Assembly (NCBI GenBank): GCA_014058105.1
Contig: JACGCM010000146.1
Span: 682,001-746,000, forward strand
Source of the DNA: Kingdonia uniflora
Lineage: Eukaryota; Streptophyta; Magnoliopsida; Ranunculales; Circaeasteraceae
Length of the DNA stretch: 64,000 nucleotides
Direction of reading: 5' to 3'
The notes below the pieces were generated by a model. That model had not been told where the DNA came from. It did no database searches and saw only the letters and a program-made list of their open reading frames with translations. Below are positions 34,094-46,768 of the stretch, piece by piece (positions within the stretch are counted from its first letter, which is position 1; each line of letters begins with the position of its first letter). The position numbers and the translations under genes were made by a program.

Positions 34094-34870
34094 TCATTTA
34101 GCATTATCAAGTACACGTCTCCTTTTAGTGGGATCAATAGAGAGTTCACTGTCAAACATATTTTTAGTTCCAATGTATGTAAGGAATGGTCGTCTCCAAT
34201 CGTCCTCGTCCTCTTCCACGCCCCCAGTATTAACAAAATTTAAGCTTATGATATTAATGCTGGGTGTGGATAATATTTTGATCCTGAGATACTGAGCTCC
34301 TGTGCCGAGGATTCCTGCAAGGTATGTGAGAGAATCAGAATGTCTATTCTCAACTAGCGATAGATATTCAATAGTAATTCTCTTGAATCTGTGCATTCTG
34401 TCGGCTACTACTGCTGCGTAATCAATCAACTTCCCATTCTTCTAGAATTTTTATGTGTAATGGTTCACAATGAGTAAAGATTCTGTGTAAGGAGATAATT
34501 TAGAGACTCCAATCTCAAGGGACATATTTAGACCATGAATCATCACCTCATATTCGGCCTCATTGTTGGTAGCTTTGAAATTAAGTCTTATTATTTTTTC
34601 AATCCTATCATTGGAAAGTGTGATTAGCACGATTGCGAGGCCTGATCCTGCAGATCTGAAAGATCTATCGGTTAGAAGATGCCATCCCTTTTGAGTTACC
34701 CAGTCTAACTTTTGTTCGAACTGTTCTACATTAGTATCTGTAATGTCTTCTTCCCAGTCAGGATCTTCCTCTGGGAAGTTAGTAAGAAAATTTGCTAAAG
34801 CCAGACCATTTTCAGAGTGTCGTGGTTCAAAACGTATGTCATGTTCGCCAAGGGTGACTGACCATTGTTG
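34094..34870 (-). pseudogene. Element C archaeal-type RNase H
   Basis: GSGLAIVLITLSNDRIEKII and NNEAEYEVMIHGLNMSLEIG are upstream; the longest open frame 34429-34094 carries the tail with ENRHSDSLTYLAGILG. The DSLLIV motif reads ESLLIV (Asp to Glu) and a stop lies at the following KF. The layout equals that of B. Confidence 0.8.
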
Positions 34871-34879
34871 TACTCGTCT

Positions 34880-36187
34880 GGATTTTTATCATTTGGACAA
34901 GATCTCTCACAAAGGGTAATTAGTCACTACTCGAATTGAGTGGGCTTGAAAATGATGTCGCAATTTCTGTGATGTGTATACGAGATTTAAGATCAGTTTC
35001 TTGATCTTGGTATACAGTGATTCTACCGGAGTGAGAGTCTTGCTGATGAAGTAGACAAGTTTCTCCGTTTTATCATTGAGTCAAATGAGAATAGAACTTA
35101 ACGAATCTTTGGTCACTGCATGATATATGGTCAGTTCTTCCCATTCGTTAGGTATGCTCATCACTGGTGGTGAACCCAAGTAAAGTTTGAGTTCCTAAAA
35201 TGCTGCTTCACACTCTGTTGTCCATTCGATCTCAGGATCCTTTTTTAACTTCATTTTTGCTGTGCCATTGCACAACAGGTTGAACAACCATCAATCTCGG
35301 TCTAACTAATTCAGGACAAATCAATTTATTGTGGCAATCTTGCCCGCTACCTTCTGTATATTTTTATATTTTTTGGGGAGAGCATAGATAATAGTGTGCG
35401 GATACGATCTGGATCAGCTTCTATACCTCGTTTACTGATCAAATGTCCCAAGAATTATCCTGACTAGACCCCGAACTGGCATTTATTAGGGTTGAGCTTC
35501 ATCTTGCAGAAAGCATGAATTTTGAAAGCATTGTGTAAATCGGTAATGTGGTTCTCCATCATAAGACTCTTGCACAACATGTCATCAATATAAACTTCCA
35601 TCATTTTTCCAAGGTGATCTTTGAACATCTGTGTCATTAATCGTTGATATTGGCCCCAGCATTCTTGAGACCAAATGGTATGACCTTTTAGCAGCATAGG
35701 CCATGTTCTGTAATAAACGTTGTTTTCTCTCGATCTTCGGGTAGCATGGGTATTTGATTGTACCCTGATGCGGCATCCTTCATGGATAAGAGTTCGTGTC
35801 CCGTAGTAGAATCGAGCAGATGTTTTATGATAGGAAGAGGAAAACTATCCTTTGGAGTATGTTTATTAAGGTCCATGAAGTCTACGCACACTCTGATCTT
35901 ACAGTTTTTCTTTGGAACTGCTATAAGTTCGAGATTCATTCTGGGTAATTGGCCTTTTGGATAAAACTAACTTTAATGAGTTTGTCGATCTCTTTATTGA
36001 CTTCATCCTGGAGTCTTAATGCAAAAGTCCTCTGCTTTTGTTTAACAGCTTTGGCTTTATCTTTTAAATTGAGCTTGTGGCAGGCCAGGTTTGCATCAAT
36101 ACCCATCATTTTGTGAAAGGTCCAAGTGAAGACATCATTGTTATTTTTAGGGAACTGGATGAGAAAATCTCGTTCTACCATTTGCAA
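34880..36187 (-). pseudogene. Element C reverse transcriptase and first RNase H
   Basis: Open stretches 36187-35936 (fingers), 35939-35688 (CVDFMDLNKHTPKDSFPLP, SGYNQIPML) and 35697-35464 (MEVYIDDMLCKSL, the catalytic motif). These overlap in different frames, so at least two frameshifts are present. The RNase H portion to ~34880 is in fragments. Confidence 0.87.
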
Positions 36188-36319
36188 CAGGGTACCAATG
36201 TATGTTCCTTACTTTGCTCCACTGATTTCGATGTACTCTGTTATTTTTGCGCTTGGCAGATGGTTTTTTTTAGAGTTTACTGTATAGTTTCCTGTTGTTC
36301 TCTATAATTGTTATGCGAG

Positions 36320-36757
36320 CTATGACTCCGAAGGTTTTAAAGGTTCTAGAGTGATGATGACAGAATTTTTACATGCTCGAGCTAGCTTCTGACTTCCTCT
36401 GATTTCATATATGTTGACATTCCATTCAAATCGCAGTGCCAAATGATAGGTGGACGAAATAGCTCGCATATTGTGTAACCAGCAACGTCCCATTATCCCC
36501 AGATAACAGGATTTTGTATTGATAACATAAAAAACAACGTTAATTGTTACTGGCCCTGTCGTGATAGAAAGTATGATCTTTCCTACACGTTCATCCCTAG
36601 ACCCGTTGAATCCGCAGATATCAATGTCACTGGGTTGTACCTGGTCGGCTAATCCCGTCTGATTAATAATGCTTTCAAAGAGAAGTTCGATAATACTGCC
36701 GGTATCTATCATCATCATGTGAAGCACCATATTCCTCATTTCTAGCATAATTACCAA
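36320..36757 (-). CDS. Element C aspartic protease domain
   Basis: 146 open codons with MMIDTGSIIELLF as active site and YLGIMGRCWLHNM towards the end, colinear with the proteases of B and D. It lies between gag and RT of the same element. Confidence 0.78.
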   Translation of the reverse strand: MVIMLEMRNMVLHMMMIDTGSIIELLFESIINQTGLADQVQPSDIDICGFNGSRDERVGKIILSITTGPVTINVVFYVINTKSCYLGIMGRCWLHNMRAISSTYHLALRFEWNVNIYEIRGSQKLARACKNSVIITLEPLKPSES

Positions 36758-36817
36758 GGCATCATGGTAAGGATAGTTGATATGACGAGCATCACAGCCA
36801 TCGAAAGAAATTCTTGT

Positions 36818-38480
36818 TCATTGAGAGCTGGATATGGGAATTAAATGAGTTTCTTTGTTTTTTATGGACAGGTCATGACATTGGCCGACACATCGCCTTT
36901 TGCTCCTGTTTGATTGCTTGACGATCTTAGTCTCAACAAAGTGGCAGAGGGATATTTGGAATAAATGTTTCTCTCCTGCCGGTTCTTCAGTTTGTACTGT
37001 TTCTGTTGGATGTTTGTAACTCCAATTTTTGTAACTCTCAACGTCCACAATGTATTCATGCATTCGTCCATCTACAAAGATATACTCCAATAGTCATTGT
37101 AAGGCGAAATAGTGTTTGGTCTCATGATGGCAGACTTTGTGGTGAATGTAATATGGTTTGTTCTTAATAGGTTGGAGATACTGTACATTTCAAAAAAAAA
37201 AATTTCCTGAAGTATAGGATAAATACTAGCTATAGTCACGTTCATCTTAGGAAGATAGGGTTTGGGCAAGTTACTGCCCTTTGTGGTCGTTTGTCATTAG
37301 ATTTCATCCATTTTGGGTCTCCTCCTTGATCAGTAGCACGATTGAAATCTTGGCCCATTGACTGATCTTGAGCTATCAATGTTAACTTTTGAGGTTTCGG
37401 CCTGTCGGACACCATTCTTTCCAAGTCGATATACCTGTTGACTTTTTTGATCATGACCTCCAGAGTCGTTGGCATGTTCAGGATGAGATACTCCTTCGCA
37501 CTTCCATCAAGACGTAAAACATTGGTGAAAGCTAAAATTATAATCTTTTGGTTGAACCAATCTGCTTTTTGAGCTAGCTCTAAAAATTTCTTAGTGAATG
37601 TCTTGAGCTTCTCTCCTGACATCTTCTTAAGGCTAAAAAGAGAGTATAGATTCTTCTCTTTGTCTCTATTGTGCAATTAATTCTTGATGAAGAGTTCTCA
37701 CAGCTGTTCAAAAGTTATGATGGATCCTTCAGGCGGTGTGTGGAACCATTGTAGGGATTCGTCTGATAAGCTGGTCGGAAAGAACCGGCATAGAATGTGG
37801 TTTGATGTGGAATGTAGGCCTAAAGCACCTTGTAAGTCTTGAACGTGTTCCACTGGATCAGTTCCATTGTATTTTTGGATCTTTGGAGTATGGAACCTGG
37901 TGGGGACCTCGCCATCCAACAGCTTCTGTGCAATCGGGCTTTTCTATAATTCGTTGTGGATTCCTTTAGTCAGAGTCTGAGCCTCGAGTAGCTCTTTTAT
38001 TCTCCTATCAACATGTTCTTGAGTCACATATTGTCGAGCTACAGTGGTCGGGCGTGTAATGCGCCTTTTTCCTGGATTATGGTCGTCACTCCCTTAACTT
38101 AGATGCTCTTTTGCTGGGACTCAAACTCTTCGAGGTAGATTTTCAACTTGTCTGACTCCCGCCGGGCCACCAACTACTTCCTGGTGAGCCTCCTGGATCG
38201 GAATGGGCTCCATTTCCTGCTGATGATGGTCAGATCGAAGCGCACCTCCTATGTGATTGTCTTTCGGAGGAGCTCCTATTTTATCATGAATGGAGATTCG
38301 CGAACCTTCAGGTTGCACTGCTTTATTTTTCAGGGAGGCGACCTGCTGATCCAATAAAATCTTCAATGCGTCTTGTACACTCGCTAGTTATTGCTCCAAA
38401 GCAGCACGTCTTTCTGTTTCAAAATTTAAAGTGGCCATCAGATCTGCTAGTACGGCATTTTCTTCTGCCTGAACTATCGG
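36818..38480 (-). pseudogene. Element C gag
   Basis: Gag core: FHTPKIQKYNGTDPVEHVQ (37919-37698) and YSLFSLKKMSGEKLKTFTKKF (37676-37242). An N-terminal helix-rich part lies at 38366-38121 and a C-terminal Lys-rich tail at 37090-36818. Stops and frameshifts lie between these. The true start is unclear, between about 38440 and 38550. Confidence 0.85.
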
Positions 38481-38556
38481 CGTGCTCTAACCTGGAGGTA
38501 ATATTCTGAAACAAGATGATCAGCGGTTTCTGAGATAATGGACTTGAGAACTTTAA

Positions 38557-38574
38557 CTTCCACAGTCGGTGCCA
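38557..38574 (-). other. Element C primer-binding site
   Basis: TGGCACCGACTGTGGAAG on the - strand, two bases after the 5' LTR; compare B and D. Confidence 0.75.
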
Positions 38575-38576
38575 AA

Positions 38577-39320
38577 TATAATAGCCTAATTCTGGGATTC
38601 AAACTTAGCCTTTACACCATATATGTTTATAGCGCTCAAGAACAGCAAATAATAATCAACAAAATAATTTAGCGTAGAAAACCTTTGAATAGGATAAAAA
38701 CCACGACCTTTCTTGAGGATTTTGAGAAAGAGAAGATGATCTTATTGAGGTTGTGATCTTACTACAATGAGCATTCTGAATATGTGGAGTTTCAAAGTAA
38801 AGATTCTTCTGTGTAGAATTGTCTATCCGTAACTTGTAGTTCTCTGGTCCTAATATAGGCCTTATAATATGACCGTTTGATGACCATTAGGATTCTTAAT
38901 GATGGACGCTACAAAGTATATGTGAGATATTCTTTGACCAGATAGTGTAATGTTCTGACCTCTATTACTGTATAACGGCTCTATTGATAACTGCACACTT
39001 GCATAAATCACATTGTAAATGTGGAGGTCGAAAGTAATGACTCAAACTAAAGAATATTGAATATGCCTTTAGTAGTGTTTCCTGTATGTTGATGAGGTCG
39101 AGGATGAAGCTTGAGTCTGAGATACGAAATAAGTTATTACAAGACGGCCCTCTGCCAAGAGAACGAGTAGAATCATGGATGAGTGGTGCTGGTTGAGAAA
39201 CTCGTGTTGCATGTGTTTCCTGATGTTTTTGTCTGTGCCACGTGCTCTGTTGGTGAGGTCAAAATTCAAATGTTGGTCAAAGATGACGCATGAGTCCAAG
39301 ATACGGAATAAGCCATTGTG
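38577..39320 (-). repeat. Element C 5' LTR
   Basis: Pairs with 25461-26160. The + strand end reads AGCCATTGTG where the other copy has AGCCACTACA, so the terminal dinucleotide has mutated. GCTAG follows immediately. Confidence 0.9.
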
Positions 39321-39755
39321 GCTAGGGACCTACCGGAACTGGGTTTGGGGTGTCCCAGAGAGTTCTAACCCAAGCCCATAAACCTAGGGTTTATTAAATA
39401 GAGTTCTAGAGAAATTTTTATACATATCTTAGAGAATATTACCCTATAACATAACATATTCGTTTACATCTAATAAAAAGGCCCTCTCTCTCTTATCTCA
39501 ATAATACTGTGATATTATGATTTTGATTACTAGACTAGGGAGAGCCAATTTGTTCTTTACACGTTATCAACACGTTCAAGAGCTATTTGGAGTGATCTTG
39601 GAGTTATTAACGTATTTTTGGATTATCCCTATCTTATTATTAGATTAATAGCTTTACATAGAAGTACAATTTAATATTTTATTATTACTATTTCTTGCTT
39701 TTTTACATGTTTAATATATATGATCGCATACCTAGGGTTTAGATCTATTATTTAT
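39321..39755. repeat. Copia-LTR-like repeat, second tandem copy, right part
   Basis: Continues the copy begun at 25339-25460 after the element C insertion. It matches 24894-25336 at high identity, but without the (TA)n expansion. It probably represents the LTR and primer region of Copia E, whose coding part starts further right on the + strand. Confidence 0.75.
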
Positions 39756-40080
39756 GTGTGAAAAAATAATAATATTTTGGCAAAAAAAAAATTTATATTT
39801 TATTCTCACCCTTGTAAAGGGCTATTGTAAGCGGGATTTATAGGGACAATTTTGATAATGGATTTGCGTACTAGTATTATTGTTCCGATCCTTACAGTCC
39901 CACATTTCTGGTGGTATATCGTACGTTACTAAGAAATGTAAGGTTCGTTGCCGGTGAAGTGACGAAGACATGCAGTTCACCACGATTATGGATGGCCGTC
40001 AGACCCAAATTTTAGCCATATGTTATTATGACGTCATCAAATGTCACTGAGTTAGATATTAATATTTTTTACCAGACCCG
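39756..40080. other. Non-coding leader, nothing specific recognised
   Basis: AT-rich sequence with an A run at 39781. No coding homology on either strand. Confidence 0.35.
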
Positions 40081-40109
40081 AATCATTTTAATTTTTATTA
40101 TATAAAATC

Positions 40110-40585
40110 AGATTTAACACGTGGCACCACAGTGTCAAGGACATATGGCACCACTCACACACTGACATGTGGTAGGGCCAGTCATTGTTAGCATCATCAT
40201 TGAACCCCACTGACTGACACGTGGTAGGGCCATAGTCAGTGTTGACATCACCTAGTTGATCCCATAGTGACACGTGATAGTGCCTATAATAGCATACGGC
40301 AGGGTCCACAGTGATACGTGACAGGTCCCACTAATGACAGGTGGTAGCTAACATGACACGTGGACCCCACGTTCTCATGGAGCAGGGTTCCACAGTGACA
40401 CGTGGCAGGGCCCCACGTGGACACGTAGTAGCTAATATCGCAGGCTGAAGTAGCATATACCCATGTGGGACATGTCAGACACATGGTCCACCTAAAATAG
40501 TGACATGTGGTAGCTCAAGGACTTGAGACTTGTATGTTTCATGTTGTGACACGTGGCTGGTCTAGAAGATACCACGTGTCGGTCC
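40110..40585. repeat. CACGTG-rich irregular repeat (G-box/ABRE-like cluster)
   Basis: About a dozen degenerate copies of GACACGTGGYAGGGCCC in under 500 bp, for example at 40120, 40221, 40270, 40356, 40397, 40548 and 40575. ACACGTGGC is the classic core of plant G-box/ABA-response elements. Open frames across it are low-complexity artefacts. It lies in the presumed leader of Copia E and might belong to a regulatory part of another LTR. Confidence 0.7.
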
Positions 40586-42764
40586 AAATTAGGTTAGACT
40601 AGGTTTGGCCAGTCTAGACCTAAACCAGATCCGGTTGTGACTTGGTCAGACCAGTCCAGACCATTCCAATTGTCCTTTTGGTCAAATAAAAATAAAAACA
40701 GGGATTTTTTTTCCTATAAGGTTGTAACCCTGTAGGGGGACTCTAATTTTTTGAAGAAAAAAAAATTGGGACACCTTCTAGTTTATATGACCATTTTCTT
40801 ATATATATATAGAAAATTATTTTACACTATCTAGATTCTTACGAATGTTAATAGTATAGAAAAATCTTGTATTCCCCTAGAATGCTAGGATATTCTGGCA
40901 GAGGGTCATAGATATCACAAAACATATACTTTTTTAAATACGACAGGGAGTCATATATAAAATTTGAGCTCTCAATTGGGAATTGATGAAATCTTGTTCC
41001 TAAAAACTAGGGTTCTCGAAAACCATTTTTTGTATTTAGGTGCAATTATATGCTACCTGATAACATCTAGAAGTATATAGGCCATAATAGATAAAACCAG
41101 TAGAACTTATAGATAAAACCACTCATCTACTAAACATTTAATATCCCCACATATTTATAGCAAATGGGTTAATTAGCTAGAATATATAGACCTTAGAAAA
41201 CTATAGGACTTAGAACACCCTGGATAGTTAAATAATGCCGCTACATCAAGTGGTTTTGAATAAGCTGTCTTGGCTAAGACCTATTAAAATGCACTTTAAG
41301 GTTAAGATCACCAATTTACATGGTAAATATGAGATTTGATGCTTAATAGGATATCATGAGTATAAAACAATGTTTACTTGCAAGTAATGATTGATAATCA
41401 TTCACTTCATTATGCTATATACTATGAATCGCAAGTAATGATTTAGAATCATGTACTTAATAAGATTTTATGAGTAATAGAACATGAACGAGGTTCACCT
41501 ACAAGTAATTTGTATGAATCATTACCTTAAATACTCTTAAATACCTTTATGCCAGAAATGTTTAGCAAGTACTACTACTAGTATTGATCTACATGCATAA
41601 CAGATGTTGGGGCCACTCAGAACATTGAGAACCTCCCATATTGCAACTCTATTTGGTACAAATAAAATTGACCTGTATGGATTCAGAGATCCATATGCCT
41701 CTGCAAAATCTAGACAAGACTATTATTAGGAATAATGAGTTAGTCTCTAGTCAACAAGGCCTGCGCTTTACTTGCACCCTCGCCCCTATATTTAGGAGGA
41801 CCTGATAATGGATTACCCTCATATTCTAGTATCATATCACTACGTTTCAGTAATTTAAATCCATTATGATGTTATATGGATAAATAATTGAGGAAGATAA
41901 CAATATTTAGAATATTCTATTAACCTTTTACGCTTCAAATATTGTGCTTCTGGGAAAATATTCGATCTCACTACCTGATTTTAGTTTTACTCATTCTTAA
42001 GCAAAACGAAGGTTGTTAGTTGAAAACCATAACCTCATGCTTATTAAGCATACACATGTGCCTGTATCACACAATACCAGGTATGGTGACAGGGCTACCA
42101 ATAATGTCAGAACTATGGATATGCGAGAGGTGATACCACTAGCAGGATTTATAATCTAACCACCAGTAACCAGGTAAGAGGTACACGAAGTTCACTTATG
42201 AAACAAAGTTGAAAATGAAGCATCCGAAGCTGAGTACGGAAGATTTTGGTACTCGATGCGAGACTGCAAGGAAACCCGGACGATCCTAGCAGATCAACCC
42301 CAACCTTATTACGTGACCACGGCTGGGGTAAACATTGCAATTACAAAGTTTAAAGCTACATTTCTTCCAAGATACCTACGTAGTTTTAGATCATGTCGAA
42401 GAGTGATCAGTAGCAGAGCCTCAATAGATTAGTGATATCAGTTAAATGGTATTACCAAGTAGTAACTTTACTTGTTGCAAGTAGTAGTTTTACTTCATTA
42501 GTACTACCTTTGATTGAGTTAAAACTCTTTACTGGTCAGCTTCTTCAAATGCTTGTGACATGCACCAGGTATCACATCTATGAGATCCCATTTTGTTTTG
42601 AGATTACTTTGAATTTATTACTTCAAAAGTAGTTAAATTATACGTATGATAGTTGATCTACTATATACAACCTACCCAAATGATCTCTCTACTCATAGAG
42701 TATTATCTAGTTATAGAGCATTATCTACTTAGAGAGTATTCACTGATAGTTGGATGAGCGTTGA
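40586..42764 (+). other. Probable leader and decayed gag of Copia E
   Basis: I cannot identify gag motifs with confidence. The assignment is by position, upstream of a recognisable Copia protease on the same strand. A near-perfect 20-bp direct repeat pair further on (43001-43042) shows small duplications in this remnant. Confidence 0.35.
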
Positions 42765-43500
42765 CACATGTCTCGGAGACAGCAGTGCCACGCACTCAAA
42801 CCCTCTTGAAATATAGAAATATTTATTTTCTTTGACCTTGTACATCTAGGATGTCACGACTATCACTGGCCCGGCCAACGTGATAGAAAGTACTGGAGGT
42901 CTCACGCTATTACTCCCTAATTGTATAATACTAGGTATCTAGTCTACTTTATATGCTAGTAAGCCCAATTGGAATTGGCTAAGCTTTAGGGGCATACATG
43001 ATAATGGTTATCAAGTACCTACATGATAATGGTTATCAAGTAGAAGATGATATGAGAAAATGACAGTCAGGTTCTGCACATTACATCCATGTTTAAAGGT
43101 TAGATAATAATATTGGAACAATTTCTAATTCCCTCCTCCGGGCTAGCATAATGAAGAGAATTATCGATAATGCTTTCCAACTTTTCTTTAATGGGGAGAA
43201 GATCTAGAGAGTGTCTGTGTAATGATTGTTTTAAGAGAAAATCTATTATTTATCCTAGTACGACCAAGGTGGAGTAGATTCTCTAGCCTTTTCCCCAATA
43301 CATTCATGGAGACACATATGGACCCATTCATCCATATAGTAGCCCTTTTGATTATTTATGGTCATAATATATAGACGCATCTTGGAGATGGTCTTACGTT
43401 TGCCTATTGCCAACAGCTAGGAATGCAATATTAGCACAAATTCTCACTTAAATCATTAGATTACAGTCACAATGCCTGGATTAACCGATCAAGTCGATAC
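42765..43500 (+). pseudogene. Copia E protease and integrase, left part
   Basis: + strand frames read a protease-like GDSSATHS near 42770, then DVTTITGPANVIEST and the LxxxxPNWNWLSFRGIHDNGY pre-integrase motif (42860-43010; the family has S-R-N-L-L-S-F-K-D-I). Next is the integrase core GDTYGPIHPYSSPFDYL...ASWRWSYVCLL (43310-43430). Stops are frequent. At 43500 the gene is cut by element D and resumes at 57537 with the next integrase residues. Confidence 0.75.
43496..43500. other. Target-site duplication of element D, left copy (GATAC)
   Basis: GATAC here and TATAC at 57532-57536, one mismatch. Removing D and one copy restores the Copia integrase reading across the junction (AAGTCGATAC / GACTTGATGG). 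Confidence 0.88.
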
Positions 43501-44077
43501 TATAATGGCCAAATTCCGTAGCTCGATCTGATTTGGAATTAGCTATCACACCAATGAACCTGTAATAATACTCTAATTGAAAGTAAAGAACGGAAACAGG
43601 TATTTTTAGCGTGGAAAACCCCTGAATAGGTAAAAAACCACGACCTCGTATAGAGAATTTTTGTAAAAGTATTTTTATTGCTTGGAGTGAGTATCTTTAT
43701 TACAAGTGATCCCTAGAATATAGAAATGTTTTTGATCTAATAAATAAGAAGTTTGAGTAATTTTTTTGTCCTAGTCTCTTATAGAACTTTTCCTTTATAT
43801 AGGCTTCGCCATAGCTCTTCATCGTGTTGGAACACGTTTTCTGAATAGCATGGTTAGTGGTGGTTGACTGAATAACTAACGAGTTCGTGGGAGATAGGTG
43901 TCTTTGACTGGATAATATTTTTTGCGTTTAGCTCGACCCATGTTCTTGAGTAGTTCGTGGGGATGGTTGGAATGTTGACTGGAGTGTTAAGTACTAAAAT
44001 TGTGTGAGCCAGAGAAGAAGGTAATTCGAGCTGGATAAGCTTCGACTATGAGTGAGCTTGAGGGATAGGTCCCTACA
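43501..44077 (-). repeat. Element D 3' LTR
   Basis: 577 bp, TATAATGGCC...GGTCCCTACA on the + strand, pairing with 56956-57531 (TGTAATGGCC...AGTCCCAACA). The - strand tract GCGAGGGGGAGAT at 44078-44090 is the polypurine tract. Confidence 0.93.
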
Positions 44078-44311
44078 ATCTCCCCCTCGCAACCAAAGTT
44101 GCGAGTGGCTTTGGTTGAGAAAAATTATGTAAAAAGTTTAAAATTCAAAATAGGGTAATGATGGTATTTGACTGGGTGGCAGTTACGTGATATTAGAAAG
44201 TGATGGGTATTAAATGCTGATGTGGATGTATGTGACGGTTGCTTTTGAATAGTCGCATCCGTAATGAATGATGACGCTTAGGAATACGTACCTGTATAAT
44301 TAATGTAGGGT

Positions 44312-44320
44312 TATATAAAT
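44312..44320 (+). promoter_or_regulatory. TATA box of element D antisense gene
   Basis: TATATAAAT, 62 bp upstream of the sORF1 ATG at 44374. The sequence TTATATAAATAGTACATGTA is shared with element A. Confidence 0.62.
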
Positions 44321-44373
44321 AGTACATGTAGCAAATCTTTGGAACAATTCTTGCATGCGTAACCCTTTCTGAG

Positions 44374-44678
44374 ATGGTGAAAACTCGGAGTATGGTTCTT
44401 GAAGAGAGGATTGCGTTAGAAACACAGAGGTTGAAGTTGAAATATTTTGGTGATCGTTCCTTGGAAATGGTGTTCCCAGCCCCTGTTCCACCGACGCATC
44501 AAGGCTTGTCATGAGAGGAAATGGTTGAAGCTGAGGAGGATTTTTACTATAAGTGGAGATTTCATGCCCTCGTCTTGACATGCGAGGAACGTCAGGTCTA
44601 TCTCTGCACCCTTGCGGAAAATAGGGTTAAGGCTTCATATGCAGGGAAAGGTGTATTTGTTGGGAAGATATGCTGATT
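44374..44678 (+). pseudogene. Element D small antisense ORF 1 (sORF1), one nonsense codon
   Basis: Starts MVKTRSMVLEERIALETQRL. It runs in frame through a TGA at 44512, where B has the Trp codon of SWEE, then EEMVEAEEDFYYKWRFHALV and AENRVKASYAGKG. A single G-to-A change explains the stop. Same family as 7936-8256. Confidence 0.62.
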
Positions 44679-45606
44679 TCTTGTGTTGCCATAGATTCTA
44701 ATGTTAGGCCCTCTTCATCTCTACCAACTCTTTGGTGGTGGTGGCTATAGAGGAGGCGGTGATGGTAGCGGAGGAGGAGACCTGGAGGTTGGAGTCCGCT
44801 GAAGCATTTCCATCATGTTTTAGCGCTCAGAAGACCTTCATCTTGTTTTGTGAGGGCCAACACTGAGCTCACTGCTTGTATAGTTTTCGTTTGGAGTTTG
44901 ACTAAGCTTCAACTGAGCCATGTGAGGGATGATCTTTGTCAGTTCCAATGTCTTCTTTGTATCAGGGTGAAAAATCACTGAAAGAAGAAGAACTAGAAGA
45001 CACGACTCTTTTGCGTACCTGAACGATATGTGACTTTTAACAAATAGGGAAAAACTTGTTATCTGTGAAGTACCTAGAGTTTGGTACTGGATGGGTAACA
45101 TTCTGTCATACCACTGAGGTCGATGTGTTGAAAAATTATTATCTGTAAATTGATGTAATATCTTTGACATGAATAAAAGTTGATATTTAGTAAACTGTGT
45201 ACAGAAAAATTTATTTGAATCGAGCTGAAATGTGTGGGATGTTTGTTAAATAACCGTTGATAAGTGATCAAACAATGTTGCAATGTCACTCGAATTGAAG
45301 TGAATATGTGCTGAGAACGTCGTGTTGGTAAAAATGATTTATATTTAACATGTAAGGGATAGAAATTGTAGGAAATATGTAAACTCGATCTATTACAGGT
45401 CAATAGAGATACTACTCGCTGTAGCATAAGGTCGAGTTTAGTAACCAATATGCCTACTAGTGAAGGGATAAGTTATATTAAGTGATTCCAAGATTTTGGC
45501 TTGCTATTACGAGATAATAGGTAAAAACCACGTTGAAAGGAGGAAGTGATAGGGAAACTAATAAATACTGATAGCATGACTTACAAATATCCGGGGGAAA
45601 GTGAGG

Positions 45607-45816
45607 ATGGTGCAAACTCGATCTCAAAGGATTTGGTATGCCACAGAAGGACGATTGGCTATAAAAACTACTAAAGTACAGGAGAGGATCTTCAGTTCGC
45701 TTGGTTATGAGGCTGAGTTACCAGTGTGGGAATGCCAACTCGATGGGTTAGATATAAGGAGCAGAGAACTTGAGTATGCTCATTACTTTTATGAGTCATC
45801 TTTCGTGTATTCATGA
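45607..45816 (+). CDS. Element D small antisense ORF 2 (sORF2), unknown function
   Basis: Start chosen at ATG 45607 (MVQTRSQRIWYATEG) because it matches the MVTTRAQ start of C; the earlier GTG at 45601 is not conserved. 69 codons, with conserved LDGLD and EYAHYF motifs. No known domain. It precedes the main antisense gene by about 500 bp. Confidence 0.6.
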   Translation: MVQTRSQRIWYATEGRLAIKTTKVQERIFSSLGYEAELPVWECQLDGLDIRSRELEYAHYFYESSFVYS

Positions 45817-46314
45817 GTGATTCGGCAGAACGAGAAAGGTTGGTGAGTTTGATTGCTGAAGTGAAGATCAAATTTAAGGATATGGGGATCGGCGAATGAT
45901 GTGGTTAGATGCTGGTTGCTTAAGTTTACCAAGATCGTGATGGATATTATGTAAAGTGTGTGTCTTATTAATAATATAAAGGTTTTGAATATAAGAGAAA
46001 TAATATAAGTAAATTGGATCCCCTATAGAGGCGAATATGCTTTGAGACTGTTTTAGTAAACATTTTGAATAAATTTAAATATTTGTACCATTTAGAAAAT
46101 GAAGTCACTTATTATAAATATGATAAACAAGGACCGAGAAACAAAAATATGATATGAAAAAGGAAATAGAGCTCTGACATCGTACAGTACGAGTCATCAT
46201 GAGTGCGGGAAGGTCAGGAAAAGATATGGAATTGGGGAGAAAAAATATGTTAAAAAATGAAGGGGTTATAATGATAGAAAGGTAGTTTAATCGAAAAGGT
46301 ACAAGGCATCTAAC

Positions 46315-46714
46315 ATGGAGAGTGGAAAGGATGCCTCAGTTTTGGAATCAAAGATGGTTCGTGTGAGGAGCAATAGATGCCATCCGCATGAGAGAGAAAT
46401 GATAAATAGTTCTTCTTCGTCTCCAAACAATTTTTTATCAGAAAAAGATTGGAGAGCAATCAGAGAGAAAGGCAAAAAATCAGGGGATTCGATCAATAGT
46501 TATCGAAAGGCGATAAACGGTTAAATAGTGCAAAAGTTTTGGATCTCGTAGGTAGCAATACAGCAGCGTTATGAGAGGAAAGCTTGACTCTACTGCCAAT
46601 TCTCATTCGGATACTGAAGGTTAGTTAGTAGAGATATATGCGATATATGTTGACGTATTTCTATATGTAACAGATATATGTTATGCTTGAATGATTGATC
46701 AGAGATATATGTTA

Positions 46715-46768
<54 letters not shown>

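Larger units (their letters stand above)
25461..39320 (-). mobile_element. Element C, complete Tat-like Ty3/Gypsy retrotransposon
   Basis: LTRs 25461-26160 and 38577-39320 with GCTAG duplications. Gag-pol runs on the - strand from 38.5 kb to 33.0 kb. The convergent antisense gene system is on the + strand (26383-32330), with a minisatellite between. It contains a 520-bp LINE insert. It has the same layout as B and D but diverged LTRs, so it is a third subfamily. Every pol domain carries stops or catalytic changes. Confidence 0.93.

Noticed and set aside
40088..40484. - strand frames rich in CH, HMS and VTYHCG across 40.1-40.5 kb, looking like a zinc protein
   Set aside because: Produced by the repeated CACGTG motif; no domain and no conserved start.
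44838..45448. Two overlapping - strand frames of 110 and 124 codons in the D spacer
   Set aside because: No counterpart in A, B or C and no recognisable motif.
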